Below, in pieces: positions 1-9,155 of a DNA stretch of 64,000 nt. The stretch is from Oscillospiraceae bacterium (GTDB lineage Bacteria; Bacillota; Clostridia; Oscillospirales; Acutalibacteraceae): the NCBI GenBank assembly GCA_015066595.1, contig SVNZ01000002.1, forward strand, positions 124,001 through 188,000. Reading direction: 5' to 3'. The stretch's first letter is position 1. The number at the start of each line of letters is the position of its first letter. Position numbers and translations under genes: made by a program. The notes under the pieces were generated by a model that saw only the letters and a list, made by a program, of their open reading frames with translations, made no database searches and was not told the DNA's origin.

Positions 1-94
1 TGGTCACACCACCTTGGCGTCTGTTTTCATCTTTGATACGCTCTTTGGGGACTGTCTTCTACTTCCGCCTAAATCGAATTAGGAGGATAATACT

Positions 95-1474
95 ATGGAA
101 AGGAATACAGTCACTTTATTCGAGACAATAGTCACATTGCTCGAAAACAAAAAGTACGCGACACTCAGGGACATTTTATCTACAATGAACCCTGTTGATA
201 TAGCGGTCGTGTTTGAAGACATTCAGGACGAAAAAACCGCTGTGCTGTTCAGGCTCTTGCCTAAAGAACTCGCTGCTGAAGCTTTTGTTGAGATGGACGA
301 AGACACTCAAGAGCTTCTTATCCACGGTTTTTCCGATACCGAGCTTAAAGAAGTCATCGATGAATTATATGTCGACGATGCGGTTGACATCATCGAAGAA
401 ATGCCCGCGAATGTCGTAAAACGTATTTTGCGTCAGGCTGACCCTGATGTCAGAAAACAAATTAACGAAATTTTGAAATACCCTGAAGATTCTGCCGGAT
501 CCATAATGACAACCGAGTTTGTCAAGCTAAGGCCTAAGATGACAGTCGAAGAAGCTATCAAGCGAATCAGACGTACGGGTATTGATAAAGAAACTATCTA
601 CACATGCTACGTTTCTGATGAGCACTCAACACTCATCGGTATCGTTACTATCAAAAGTCTTCTTCTGGCTGACGAGGACGAAGTTATAGAAAACCTGATG
701 GAAACAAACGTCATCTCAGTAAACACACTGGATGACCAGGAAAACGTTGTACAGGTTTTCAACAAGTACAACTTCTTAGCTGTTCCTGTCGTTGATAAAG
801 AAAACCGACTCGTAGGTATTGTCACAGTCGACGATGCTATCGACGTCATGGAAGAAGAGGCTACTGAGGATATCCAGAAGGTTGCGGCTATCACCCCAAC
901 CACCGACAAGCCTTACGACAAGTTGACAGTTTTTGAGATATACAAGAGCCGTATCCCTTGGCTTTTGATACTTATGATTTCTGCTACCTTTACAGGTATG
1001 ATAATCAACTCATTTGAGTCGAGTCTTGCAACATCTATCGTACTCACAGCGTTTATTCCTATGCTCATGGGTACCGGCGGTAACTCAGGCTCACAGTCAT
1101 CTGTTACTATCATTCGTTCGCTCTCTTTGGGTGAAATCGAATTCAAAGACATCTTCAAGGTTATCTTCAAGGAATCGAGAATATCCATACTTTGTGGTTT
1201 ATCTCTCGCTGCAGCTAACTTTGTCAAGATGCTCGTTGTTGACAGAATGCTCCTTCACAATGAAGAAGTTACTGTTATGATAGCTCTGGTTGTATCGCTT
1301 ACACTTGTGCTTACGGTGTTTTTTGCGAAGATTGTCGGCTGTACATTGCCGATGCTCATCAAAAAAATCGGCTTTGACCCGGCGGTTGTAGCCAGTCCGT
1401 TCATCACAACTATCTTAGACGCACTCTCACTGTTCATTTACTTTGAGATTGCAACATCTATACTGCATATATAA
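95..1474 (+). CDS. mgtE: Magnesium transporter MgtE
   Basis: Full-length MgtE-type Mg2+ channel of 459 residues. The N-terminal helical MgtE_N superhelix spans about residues 20-125. A CBS pair follows at about 135-255 and acts as the Mg2+ sensor in this family. The C-terminal half (about 280-459) holds five membrane helices with the family motif GGNSGSQSS near residue 330. The start is set by AGGAGG eight bases upstream. The family forms a homodimer in the membrane that closes when cytosolic Mg2+ is high. The 94 bases upstream are only partly inside the window, so I could not decide whether they are the end of a Mg2+ riboswitch. A strong hairpin terminator follows. Confidence 0.96.
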   Translation: MERNTVTLFETIVTLLENKKYATLRDILSTMNPVDIAVVFEDIQDEKTAVLFRLLPKELAAEAFVEMDEDTQELLIHGFSDTELKEVIDELYVDDAVDIIEEMPANVVKRILRQADPDVRKQINEILKYPEDSAGSIMTTEFVKLRPKMTVEEAIKRIRRTGIDKETIYTCYVSDEHSTLIGIVTIKSLLLADEDEVIENLMETNVISVNTLDDQENVVQVFNKYNFLAVPVVDKENRLVGIVTVDDAIDVMEEEATEDIQKVAAITPTTDKPYDKLTVFEIYKSRIPWLLILMISATFTGMIINSFESSLATSIVLTAFIPMLMGTGGNSGSQSSVTIIRSLSLGEIEFKDIFKVIFKESRISILCGLSLAAANFVKMLVVDRMLLHNEEVTVMIALVVSLTLVLTVFFAKIVGCTLPMLIKKIGFDPAVVASPFITTILDALSLFIYFEIATSILHI

Positions 1475-1481
1475 AAAAGCG

Positions 1482-1520
1482 CCCCCTATAGTAGGTTAAT
1501 ACTACTGTAGGGGGATTTTT
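1482..1520. terminator. Bidirectional terminator between mgtE and gatD-like gene
   Basis: A 13-bp stem (CCCCCTATAGTAG paired with CTACTGTAGGGGG, one G-T pair) with a 7-base loop. It is followed by a T-run on the plus strand and preceded by an A-run, so it can serve both convergent units. Confidence 0.9.
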
Positions 1521-1535
1521 GTGTTTTTTATTAAA

Positions 1536-2171
1536 TCACTTATTCATCACAAGCTCCGCCACATATTCAGCAAAAGCAGGATTCTTCACAAGAATAGGAC
1601 CTATGACCTGAGTACCGAAGAAACGGTCGGTATAAATCCCGTCCACTGTATCCTTCAACGTACCAACAACAGACTTAATCGTGAAAAGAGGTTTGTCGAT
1701 TGAGCTGACAGTGGAACACTTGTTGATATAACCGATAAGCTCGTCCGAAATGAGATCACAGCCAAGAGTCACATCACCTGTGTAGCGGTTTTTGCCCTGT
1801 TCTGAAACGGTAAAATCAAATAGTCCCATACCCTCGTACACAGTGCCATCAGCTGCTGTAAGGCTTTTTCCCAGCATCTCGTAGGAATTGCCTGTAAAAA
1901 GCATTACTTTGCCACTTTGGAATGCAGATTTAAGGCTTTCCTTGAACTGCAACATATGCACAATGCAAGCATTACGTGAACGCTCCGTACCACAGCCACA
2001 GTAAATAAAGTCGTACTTCATAAAGTCGATATCCGAGTCGGTGACAGTCTTGCGGTCAATTTCTACCTCAACACCCTTATCATTAAGGAGTCGCTGCATC
2101 ATACGGACATTACCGTTCTCACCGTAAAGGTTCATTATATCATAGTAAAGATAAAGAATACTTCGCTTCAT
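1536..2171 (-). CDS. gatD: GatD-like glutamine amidotransferase subunit lacking catalytic Cys and His
   Basis: Second gene of a MurT/GatD pair. GatD normally hydrolyses glutamine and passes ammonia to MurT, which amidates the D-Glu of lipid II. The fold is recognisable: GENGN at about residues 17-21, GCGTERSRN near 58, EGMGLFDF near 113, NRYTGDV near 128 and GPILVKNP near 191. The catalytic sites are not there. Where family members read CGGYQ this protein has TGNSYEML (93-100), with no Cys. Where they read GTYLHGP it has GTQVIGP, so Ile190 replaces the His. The usual ENH motif is YINK. The start is ATG at 2171, with GAGGTG six bases upstream. A GTG nine bases earlier is in frame but badly placed. 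Either it is a non-hydrolysing partner or ammonia is used directly. Confidence 0.85.
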   Translation of the reverse strand: MKRSILYLYYDIMNLYGENGNVRMMQRLLNDKGVEVEIDRKTVTDSDIDFMKYDFIYCGCGTERSRNACIVHMLQFKESLKSAFQSGKVMLFTGNSYEMLGKSLTAADGTVYEGMGLFDFTVSEQGKNRYTGDVTLGCDLISDELIGYINKCSTVSSIDKPLFTIKSVVGTLKDTVDGIYTDRFFGTQVIGPILVKNPAFAEYVAELVMNK

Positions 2172-2181
2172 ATCATACACC

Positions 2182-3510
2182 TCACTTCACATCCACAAGT
2201 TCCATAAACTTTCCCTTGTCAGAAAAACATGTGATAACATAAATCTTACCCTTACCGCCCTTGAGATATTCTGTTGCCTCGCTGACAGTGGCAAAGCTTT
2301 TTATCTTGCTTTCATCAATATCGGTAAAGGAGAATCGAGTCATAAGGTCGGTGTTGTACTTACCTGCAAGGACAACCTCTCTTACGTTGTCACAGCACAA
2401 CATCTCGAAATCTATGTCCCACAGCCACGAGGTCTCATAGGTATTGTACTTTCGGCTGATAGCATCAACTATGATCATAACCGATGAGCCCTCATCGTCG
2501 TCCCTTACTACACTCAAAGACTGGTCATATGAGATGGAATTCTCGTGCTTACCAATAAGAAGTGTTCCCTCACGCTCACCAAGGCTAAACCCAACGATTC
2601 TGCCTGATTTAAGGTCATAGTTGCTCAGTGCCTTAGCGGAAATCTCTGGGTCTACTCCTGCGATATCCGCCACAGCAAAAGCCGCAAGAGTGTTATAACA
2701 ATGATAGATACTCGAGAATGAAAGCTCGATTTTATACTTGTCATTGACAATTATATAACCGTCCTTATAATTCACATCGGTGATAGTCCACACGGTGTCA
2801 TTACGCTTGTGACCACAGGCGGTGCACTTATAATTACCGATATGGTTGTAGTGATAATACTCATACTCCATAGGAGCTTTACAACACGGACAGTATTTTC
2901 CGTCGTGATATACGCTGTTGTTCTCCTCCTCATCAGAAGAGAGCCTGTTAGCACCAAAGTAACGCACCTTGTCCCTATCCTTACCGAACATAGATACAAG
3001 AGGATCGTCGGCGTTGAGAATAAGCTCCACGCTATCGTCAAAGCTCTCCGTGATAACATCATACACCCACTCGGGATGTCCGTTACGAGTGAGCTGATCA
3101 CGGTAGAGGTTGGTTATAACAAGGTGATTAGGCTTGAAATACTTGAAGGTATGACGAGCAAAACGCTCATCTGACTCCATAATAACAATATCGCTTTTCA
3201 CTCTACCCGACAATGTACAGGCACATAACAAGAATGTAGTAACGCCCTCGATTTGGTTAGAGCCCTCCTTGTTATAGGCGACTTTAAGCCCTGTGGATTT
3301 CAACACATGTGCTATCATCTCAAGGGTAGAAGTCTTACCGTTGCTGCCCGTGACAGCAATAACCTTGGATGGCAACTTGATATACCTCAAAACATCAGGG
3401 AAAAACTTTAGTGTAATCTGACCGGGGAGGCTGCTGCCACGTCCCACAAGCTTTGCCACAAAACGCAAGGTTTTGCACATAGCCACAGCCAAAAACATTT
3501 TTATCTTCAT
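2182..3510 (-). CDS. murT: MurT, lipid II isoglutaminyl synthase ligase subunit
   Basis: Mur-ligase-family protein of 442 residues that amidates the D-glutamate of lipid II with ATP. Visible motifs are the P-loop TGSNGKTST at 54-62 and the MurT-specific four-Cys zinc ribbon (Cys207, Cys210, Cys229, Cys232) inserted in the central domain. The C-terminal DUF1727 segment contains SWLWDIDFE, whose Asp365 matches the Asp that completes the GatD catalytic triad in staphylococci and streptococci. It starts at an ATG behind GGTGAGG. The stop lies about 10 bases before the gatD start, so the two are co-translated. MurT itself looks intact, in contrast to its partner. Confidence 0.93.
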   Translation of the reverse strand: MKIKMFLAVAMCKTLRFVAKLVGRGSSLPGQITLKFFPDVLRYIKLPSKVIAVTGSNGKTSTLEMIAHVLKSTGLKVAYNKEGSNQIEGVTTFLLCACTLSGRVKSDIVIMESDERFARHTFKYFKPNHLVITNLYRDQLTRNGHPEWVYDVITESFDDSVELILNADDPLVSMFGKDRDKVRYFGANRLSSDEEENNSVYHDGKYCPCCKAPMEYEYYHYNHIGNYKCTACGHKRNDTVWTITDVNYKDGYIIVNDKYKIELSFSSIYHCYNTLAAFAVADIAGVDPEISAKALSNYDLKSGRIVGFSLGEREGTLLIGKHENSISYDQSLSVVRDDDEGSSVMIIVDAISRKYNTYETSWLWDIDFEMLCCDNVREVVLAGKYNTDLMTRFSFTDIDESKIKSFATVSEATEYLKGGKGKIYVITCFSDKGKFMELVDVK

Positions 3511-3646
3511 ATCCTCACCTGCATATAGTAAATTTACGTTTAATATAATACACTAATTATCGGCAAAATACAAGTTTCATTCAAAAATCTCAGGGTGCAC
3601 ACGGAAGTTGTGGTATATATACTGCTCAGCGACTCCTACGTACTCA

Positions 3647-3674
3647 CAAAAAAAGGGCAGTCATTTGACTGCCC
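3647..3674 (-). terminator. Terminator of the YD-repeat lipoprotein gene
   Basis: Perfect 9-bp stem GGGCAGTCA/TGACTGCCC at 3655-3674, followed on the minus strand by a run of seven T at 3648-3654. The rest of 3511-3654 is AT-rich and should contain the murT promoter, though I could not pick convincing boxes. Confidence 0.88.
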
Positions 3675-3686
3675 TTAAATTATGTA

Positions 3687-4316
3687 TTAGTCCATAGACT
3701 CGAGAGTGCCATCAGCGTTGTAGCGATACTCTTTGATTTCACCATTCTCGTCAGCTTTGTACTCAATGTAGTACTTCACTTCGCCTTCACCGGTGAACTC
3801 AGTCATCTTTGTGCACTCGTTGTTATCATCATACTCATACTCTGTGTATGACTTGAGTGTACCATCACCCTCGTATCTGTAGATTCTGTTCTCGTAGCCA
3901 TTCTCATTGTATTCGTAAACAACGTAGTTCTGAATAGCACCGTCAGCATCTATATCTGTGTACTTTGTGATACGATTTTTCTCGTCATACTCAGTCTTAG
4001 CCTGAGCCTGGAGTTTGCCTTCTTTGTCGTAGTATTCACACTTTGTTTTGTTACCCTTGTCATCAAACTCATTGACTGTATAACCGAGAAGATTACCTTC
4101 TGAGTCATAGTTCTCATTCTTAATACAGTTGCCTGCATCATCGTACTCGTTCTTGTAGTAACCAGTTGGATTGCCATCTTCACCTACGCTATATACTTCG
4201 AGGTCATCCGGAATACCATTTTTATTACAACCAACAAAAACAACAGCACAGGATAAAACTAAAAAAACTGCTAATACTAATGAAGTAAGTCTTTTAATAA
4301 AAATACCATTCTGCAT
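3687..4316 (-). CDS. Lipoprotein with tandem YD/MORN-like repeats
   Basis: Predicted exported lipoprotein of 209 residues. The signal peptide covers residues 1-29, with a lipobox ending VFVGC, and the mature protein would start at Cys30. The rest consists of about six imperfect 26-residue repeats of the form Y-x-x-E-Y-D-D-x-G-N followed by Y-D-x-E-G-x-L. This resembles the tyrosine/aspartate repeats of RHS/YD proteins and of many clostridial surface lipoproteins. Such repeats usually form beta-hairpin arrays that bind carbohydrate or partners. No enzymatic motif is visible. It stands alone, with its own terminator, and is divergent from the lipase-like lipoprotein. Function unknown. Confidence 0.8.
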   Translation of the reverse strand: MQNGIFIKRLTSLVLAVFLVLSCAVVFVGCNKNGIPDDLEVYSVGEDGNPTGYYKNEYDDAGNCIKNENYDSEGNLLGYTVNEFDDKGNKTKCEYYDKEGKLQAQAKTEYDEKNRITKYTDIDADGAIQNYVVYEYNENGYENRIYRYEGDGTLKSYTEYEYDDNNECTKMTEFTGEGEVKYYIEYKADENGEIKEYRYNADGTLESMD

Positions 4317-4438
4317 CTTGTATATCTCCTTTATCTTCTTAACCTAAATGTACATATATTGTACCACGAGTTAAATTATAACATCAAATAAAAAAGAGTC
4401 AACAACAAAATTGTAACCCTTTTTCGGAGGTAAAAAGA

Positions 4439-5686
4439 ATGCACAAAAAAATCATATCAACAGCCCTTTTGCTGATACTATCTATTGGAGGAATACTAAT
4501 GCTGACATCATGCGAAACACAAGAAGAAATCTTCACCCTGAAATTCATCACAACACCGCTCAGCACTGACGGTGAAATTGCATCTTTTCCATACACTATC
4601 TCATGGAACGATAGTGTACTTGAGACAAAACCATCTGATTTTTCACCCACACTTGCACGCACTGCTTTGGTGCTGTCATCCACAGCATACGACTACAATT
4701 ATGCACTAGACAACCTCGAAGCTATGCACTTTAAGCACCTTGCAAAATTCAACTACGGTGATAACTACAATAGCGATGCGGTAGGCGTGGTGATTGCGTC
4801 CAGAGAAATTGGTGACACCACACTTGTGAGCATTGTGTTACGTGGCACATACGCAAAAGAGTGGTACTCAAACTTCGATATCGGAAAGGACATAAGCAAA
4901 ACAAAAGTCCACAGCGGTTTTTCAAAAGCAAGTCAATTTGCTTATGAAAAGCTCCTAATGTATATGGTCAATTATGGAATTGACCGTGACCACTCAAAGT
5001 TTTTGGTAACCGGTCACTCAAGGGGTGCAGCGGTAGCAAATCTCTTGTCAAAATCTCTTATTGACACCTATGGTCCAGACAGCGTTTACGCATATACTTT
5101 TGCTACCCCTAACACCACAACAAGCGATGATGCTGAAAGTCCTCTATACAGCTCAATATTTAATTTTGTAAATCCTGAAGACTTCATTGCATTTGTACCG
5201 CTTGAAAACTGGGGTTTTAAAAAATACGGTACAACTATAGTTTTTCCGAGCGAAGACACAGACGAAAACTACTCTGAAAAGCTAAGTAAAGTTTCACAAA
5301 ACTATGAAAAATACAAAGGCAGAAAGCTAAAGACATACTCAGGGACTTCTGCTCAGGAAAAGTTTTTTGACAAAGCATTTGAACTTTCTCCTACAATAAA
5401 AGACTACTATGATACAAAGTACAAGATAGCAGGGCTAGAGCTTAGTCTTCATGAGTATATGAACGTGGTATGTGCGATGCTGAATGAAGAAAACCTCATC
5501 TCAAACGGACTGATACTTTTAGGCTCAGACCAAACTCCTTTTGAAGAACTCAAAAACTTTATACTAATCGGTATGGATATGGAAAGTGAAATGTTCTCGC
5601 TGGATTATGATGCCTCTCTCATCTCATACTCCCACCCCGCCGAAACGTATTTGTCGTGGCTTGAAGTATATATAGACCACCTTTGA
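4439..5686 (+). CDS. Lipase (class 3)-like lipoprotein
   Basis: Predicted secreted lipoprotein of 415 residues. The signal peptide has the lipobox LTSC, with lipidated Cys25. An alpha/beta-hydrolase core carries the nucleophile elbow GHSRG at 192-196 (Ser194), preceded by a segment that fits the class 3 lipase oxyanion region (VLRGT near residue 137). The later TFATPNT and FVNPEDFIAFVP segments are typical of lipase_3 and likely supply the acid and base of the triad. The start follows CGGAGG. The substrate may be a glycerolipid or another ester outside the membrane. Nothing in the neighbourhood defines it further. Confidence 0.82.
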   Translation: MHKKIISTALLLILSIGGILMLTSCETQEEIFTLKFITTPLSTDGEIASFPYTISWNDSVLETKPSDFSPTLARTALVLSSTAYDYNYALDNLEAMHFKHLAKFNYGDNYNSDAVGVVIASREIGDTTLVSIVLRGTYAKEWYSNFDIGKDISKTKVHSGFSKASQFAYEKLLMYMVNYGIDRDHSKFLVTGHSRGAAVANLLSKSLIDTYGPDSVYAYTFATPNTTTSDDAESPLYSSIFNFVNPEDFIAFVPLENWGFKKYGTTIVFPSEDTDENYSEKLSKVSQNYEKYKGRKLKTYSGTSAQEKFFDKAFELSPTIKDYYDTKYKIAGLELSLHEYMNVVCAMLNEENLISNGLILLGSDQTPFEELKNFILIGMDMESEMFSLDYDASLISYSHPAETYLSWLEVYIDHL

Positions 5687-5687
5687 T

Positions 5688-5716
5688 TTGCATTTTCTAT
5701 CACCCAGTAATATAAT
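5688..5716 (+). promoter_or_regulatory. Promoter of the 2-hydroxyacid dehydrogenase gene
   Basis: TTGCAT at 5688-5693 and TATAAT at 5711-5716 with 17-bp spacing, 25 bases before the start codon. Confidence 0.7.
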
Positions 5717-5741
5717 AGTGAAAAACACTTTGAGGTGACTT

Positions 5742-6689
5742 ATGAAAATCGTAGTGCTAGATGCTCAAACCATAACAAAAGGCGACATTTCCCTGAAACC
5801 TCTTCAAAAATTCGGAGAGGTTGTTACATACAACCTGACTAAATACGAAGATATTGCAGAGCGCATCAAAGACGCAGACGCTGTTATCTGCAACAAAACG
5901 CTTTTAAATAGTGATAACTTAAAAGATGCAAATAACCTCAAGTACATCGGTCTTTTTGCGACCGGTTACAATAACATTGATGTAAACTACTGCACAGAGC
6001 ATGGTATAACAGTATGTAATGCCGGCTCATATTCAACAGATGCTGTCGCTCAGCATACATTTGCACTGATACTTGAACACTATTCAAACGTTGGCAAATA
6101 TAACGACTTTTGTCACAATGGTGGCTGGCAAACAGCAGAAACTTTCTCTCCGTTTGTTTTCCCACTCAATGAAGTGAAAGGTAAAACTATCGGCATCGTA
6201 GGTTTTGGCGCTATCGGTCAGAAGGTAGCACAGATTGCAAACGCATTTTCAATGAAAATTCTCGCTTTCAATCGCTCCAAAAAAAACTGTGACTACGTAA
6301 AGTTTGTTGACTTTGATACTCTGCTTAAAAACAGCGACATCGTCACTGTTCATTGTCCGCTCAACGATGATTCAACCTCTATGTTTAACAATGATACATT
6401 CAACAAAATGAAAAAGGGAAGTTTTTTCATCAACACAGCACGAGGCGGTGTTATGGTCGAAGAAGACCTGATAAAAGCTCTTGAAAGTGAACATCTTTCA
6501 GGTGCAGCAGTAGATGTGCTGTCTATTGAACCAATGAGTAAAGACAGCTCACTCCCTCATACAAAAAATCTGCTCATCACACCACATATTGCGTGGGCAC
6601 CAATAGAAACCAGAGAGCGACTCATAGACATCGTTTGCGATAACATCGACTGCTTTATAAAAGGTACTCCTAAAAACAAAGTGAACTAA
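5742..6689 (+). CDS. D-2-hydroxyacid dehydrogenase (glycerate/hydroxypyruvate reductase type)
   Basis: NAD(P)-dependent reductase of 2-oxoacids with 315 residues, normal for the family. The Rossmann motif GFGAIG is at 154-159. The three catalytic residues are visible: Arg234 in NTARGG, Glu263 in SIEP and His282 in ITPHIAW. The sequence style is closest to glycerate dehydrogenase or hydroxypyruvate reductase, but D-lactate-like or other 2-oxoacid substrates cannot be excluded. GAGGTG lies seven bases before the ATG. It is a single-gene unit with its own promoter and a following terminator. Confidence 0.88.
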   Translation: MKIVVLDAQTITKGDISLKPLQKFGEVVTYNLTKYEDIAERIKDADAVICNKTLLNSDNLKDANNLKYIGLFATGYNNIDVNYCTEHGITVCNAGSYSTDAVAQHTFALILEHYSNVGKYNDFCHNGGWQTAETFSPFVFPLNEVKGKTIGIVGFGAIGQKVAQIANAFSMKILAFNRSKKNCDYVKFVDFDTLLKNSDIVTVHCPLNDDSTSMFNNDTFNKMKKGSFFINTARGGVMVEEDLIKALESEHLSGAAVDVLSIEPMSKDSSLPHTKNLLITPHIAWAPIETRERLIDIVCDNIDCFIKGTPKNKVN

Positions 6690-6701
6690 TAAAGCAAAAG
6701 A

Positions 6702-6722
6702 GGCACAGCAAAAGCTGTGCCC
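6702..6722. terminator. Bidirectional terminator
   Basis: GGCACAGC-AAAA-GCTGTGCC perfect 8-bp hairpin with a T-run on the plus side. It separates the convergent dehydrogenase and CLC genes. Confidence 0.88.
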
Positions 6723-6737
6723 TTTTTATTTTCATAT

Positions 6738-8012
6738 TTACTTTGCATTTCTATCAACAAAGCGAGCTCTACGCTTTGAATAAACAATCTTCTGACCTGA
6801 ATACAGTCCGTAGTATCCTGACAGCATAAAGCTTATAGCAAGTGCCACAGCAAACAGTACTATCGAACCGCCACTGAACAACTCAACCGATAGTGCAAGT
6901 GACGCCATAGGACAGTTGACCACCGCACAAAACAGTGCCACCATACCGACAGCCGCCGCAAAGGCAGGATCAAGCCCCAAGAAGCTACCTGCAACATAGC
7001 CTAAAGTTGCACCGATAAAAAGCGTTGGGATAATCTCGCCACCCTTAAATCCAAAACCTATTGTAATAGCGGTGAATAGTATTTTGAGCAGTGGATCATA
7101 CCAGTAGATATCACCATACTCAAAAGCCGAGTGTATCACATTTGAACCAATACCGTTGTATCTCGTACCTAAAAGCAATGTCAGCAATACTATGAGTACA
7201 CCACCGACTGCAATCCTTAAAAAATCATTTTTCAAAAGCTTTTTAGAATACTTGTGGGTAAAGCGAAGCGCCAAGCAGAACAATATGCCCACAACCGCAC
7301 AAGCAATACCAATGATAGCAACCTTGATAACAGACCACATCTCAATATCAGGAACGTTAGAAAGCTTGTACAGTATAGGCTTTAAGCCCATAAGTCTTGT
7401 GATAGAAAAAGATACTATCGACGAAACAATACAAGGTACAAACGCACTGTAGTAGAATATACCGACAGAGATAACCTCCATAGCAAAAATCGTCGCTGTA
7501 AGCGGTGTGCCGAACAACGCAGAGAAAAGTCCGCTCATTCCGCATAGCACACAGATGTGCATATCTTTTTCATCAAGCTTGAAAAGATCACCGATTTGCT
7601 CGCCGATACAGCCACCCAGCTGTATCGCTGCACCTTCTCTGCCTGCTGAGCCTCCAAAAATATGTGTGATGATTGTGCTCAGAAAAATAACAGGAGCTAA
7701 GGTGATGGGAACTTTTTCATCACTTCTGATAGACTTTATGATAAGGTTTGTATCAGCATCATCAGACAACTTGCTGATCTTGTACAAAAGTACAATCAAA
7801 AGGCCACCAAGCGGTAAAAAGTAAATGAGAAATTCATTCGCTTGCCTTAGCTTTGTAGCATAATCAACACAAAACCTGAATGCTCCACCAACAGCTCCGC
7901 CGATAGCGCCGGTGAAAAGAGCAATAAATACCCATTTTAAAAACGAGACAATATACTGCCACACTCTGTGAGCCTTATGCAATAATTTTCCTTTTATTTT
8001 GCTCATATTCAC
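6738..8012 (-). CDS. CLC-family anion transporter, fluoride/proton antiporter (CLC-F) type
   Basis: A 424-residue CLC protein with about ten or more membrane helices. The gating-glutamate motif is GREGAAIQ. The GSGIP chloride-selectivity motif is absent: the equivalent loop reads DTNLI. The late motif is GFKGGEIIPTLFIGATLG. An x-N-L-I loop together with a GFKGGE motif is what I know from the CLC-F fluoride exporters, so fluoride export is more likely than chloride transport. There are no C-terminal CBS domains. No fluoride (crcB) riboswitch is visible in the short leader, so expression is probably constitutive. Confidence 0.85.
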   Translation of the reverse strand: MNMSKIKGKLLHKAHRVWQYIVSFLKWVFIALFTGAIGGAVGGAFRFCVDYATKLRQANEFLIYFLPLGGLLIVLLYKISKLSDDADTNLIIKSIRSDEKVPITLAPVIFLSTIITHIFGGSAGREGAAIQLGGCIGEQIGDLFKLDEKDMHICVLCGMSGLFSALFGTPLTATIFAMEVISVGIFYYSAFVPCIVSSIVSFSITRLMGLKPILYKLSNVPDIEMWSVIKVAIIGIACAVVGILFCLALRFTHKYSKKLLKNDFLRIAVGGVLIVLLTLLLGTRYNGIGSNVIHSAFEYGDIYWYDPLLKILFTAITIGFGFKGGEIIPTLFIGATLGYVAGSFLGLDPAFAAAVGMVALFCAVVNCPMASLALSVELFSGGSIVLFAVALAISFMLSGYYGLYSGQKIVYSKRRARFVDRNAK

Positions 8013-8031
8013 CCCACCTTTATATACTTTT

Positions 8032-8060
8032 ATTATAACTACTCAACTTCTCAAGTTCAA
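8032..8060 (-). promoter_or_regulatory. Promoter of the CLC gene
   Basis: On the minus strand TTGAAC (8055-8060) and TATAAT (8032-8037) with 17-bp spacing, about 20 bases before the start codon. Confidence 0.75.
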
Positions 8061-8133
8061 GACAAAACTCACAATAAAACACATAATTTTGACTCTATAG
8101 ACAGAAAATAATAAAAACGAAAAAGGTGATTAT

Positions 8134-9081
8134 GTGGATAACAGAAAAGTAGTGCTGATAGGCACAGGAATGGTGGGTATGAGCTTTGCTTATGCTGCAC
8201 TCAATCAAAACGCATGCGATGAACTGGTGCTCATTGATATTAACCACGAAAAAGCAATAGGTGAAGCAATGGACTTAAATCACGGACTCGCTTTTTCCAG
8301 AACTTCTATGAGGATATACGCAGGTGAATACAAAGACTGTTGCGATGCCGATATTGTAGTAATTTGCGCCGGAGTAAATCAAAAAGAAGGCGAGTCACGC
8401 CTTGAGCTGCTATCAAGGAATGCAAAGGTATTTGAGTCTATCGTTCACCCTGTTGTAGAAAGCGGTTTTTCAGGAATTTTTTTAGTTGCTACAAACCCTG
8501 TGGACATTATGACCAGAATAACTTACATTATGTCAGGATTTGATGAAAGCAGAGTAATAGGCACAGGCACTACGCTCGACACTGCAAGGCTCAGATATCT
8601 GCTTGGAAAATATTTTCACATTGACCCACGCAATATGCACGCATACGTTATTGGCGAACACGGCGACTCAGAATTTGTTCCGTGGTCACAGGCTCTTTGT
8701 GCCACAAAGCCGCTGTACGATGTCATCAAGGACAACAAAGATATTTTCTCTTTAACAGAGCTCGAAAAAATCGCTAACAAGGTTAGAACATCAGCACAAC
8801 AAATAATAAAAGCTAAAAACGCCACCTACTACGGTATCGGTATGGCAATAGTAAGAATTGTCAAAGCGATACTCCAAAACGAAAACAGCGTGCTGACAGT
8901 ATCCTCAAAAATGAGTGGCGAATACGGTCTGTCTGATGTATTCATCGGAAATCCTTGCATCATAAACGGTTTTGGTATCCGCTCACGTCTTGAGCTCTCG
9001 CTCGAGCGTGACGAGTTCAAAAAAATCAGAGACAGCGCCGCTATACTGAGTGACAGCTTCAATTCTCTGAAACTAGGCTAA
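8134..9081 (+). CDS. ldh: L-lactate dehydrogenase
   Basis: NAD-dependent L-LDH of 315 residues, reducing pyruvate to L-lactate. The nucleotide motif GTGMVG is at 10-15. Gln83 sits at the position that selects pyruvate over oxaloacetate, so this is lactate rather than malate dehydrogenase. Arg89 and Arg152 are the substrate arginines, Asp149 the relay residue, and His176 lies in GEHGD. It starts at GTG 8134 with AAGGTG upstream; the overlapping ATG is out of frame. It likely regenerates NAD+ in fermentation. No Rex-like operator was identified with confidence. Confidence 0.93.
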   Translation: MDNRKVVLIGTGMVGMSFAYAALNQNACDELVLIDINHEKAIGEAMDLNHGLAFSRTSMRIYAGEYKDCCDADIVVICAGVNQKEGESRLELLSRNAKVFESIVHPVVESGFSGIFLVATNPVDIMTRITYIMSGFDESRVIGTGTTLDTARLRYLLGKYFHIDPRNMHAYVIGEHGDSEFVPWSQALCATKPLYDVIKDNKDIFSLTELEKIANKVRTSAQQIIKAKNATYYGIGMAIVRIVKAILQNENSVLTVSSKMSGEYGLSDVFIGNPCIINGFGIRSRLELSLERDEFKKIRDSAAILSDSFNSLKLG

Positions 9082-9155
9082 AAGTTCACAGTTTGTTCTT
9101 GAAAAGGAGTTTTTCATATGTTAATATATTCCTAGCAACAAAGAAGGAAGATATT

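Noticed and set aside
1-94. Mg2+ riboswitch (M-box) upstream of mgtE
   Set aside because: Only part of the leader is in the window and I could not match conserved M-box segments; left undecided.
8013-8133. Fluoride riboswitch in front of the CLC gene
   Set aside because: The leader is about 20 bases after the promoter, too short for the aptamer, and the conserved aptamer sequence is absent.
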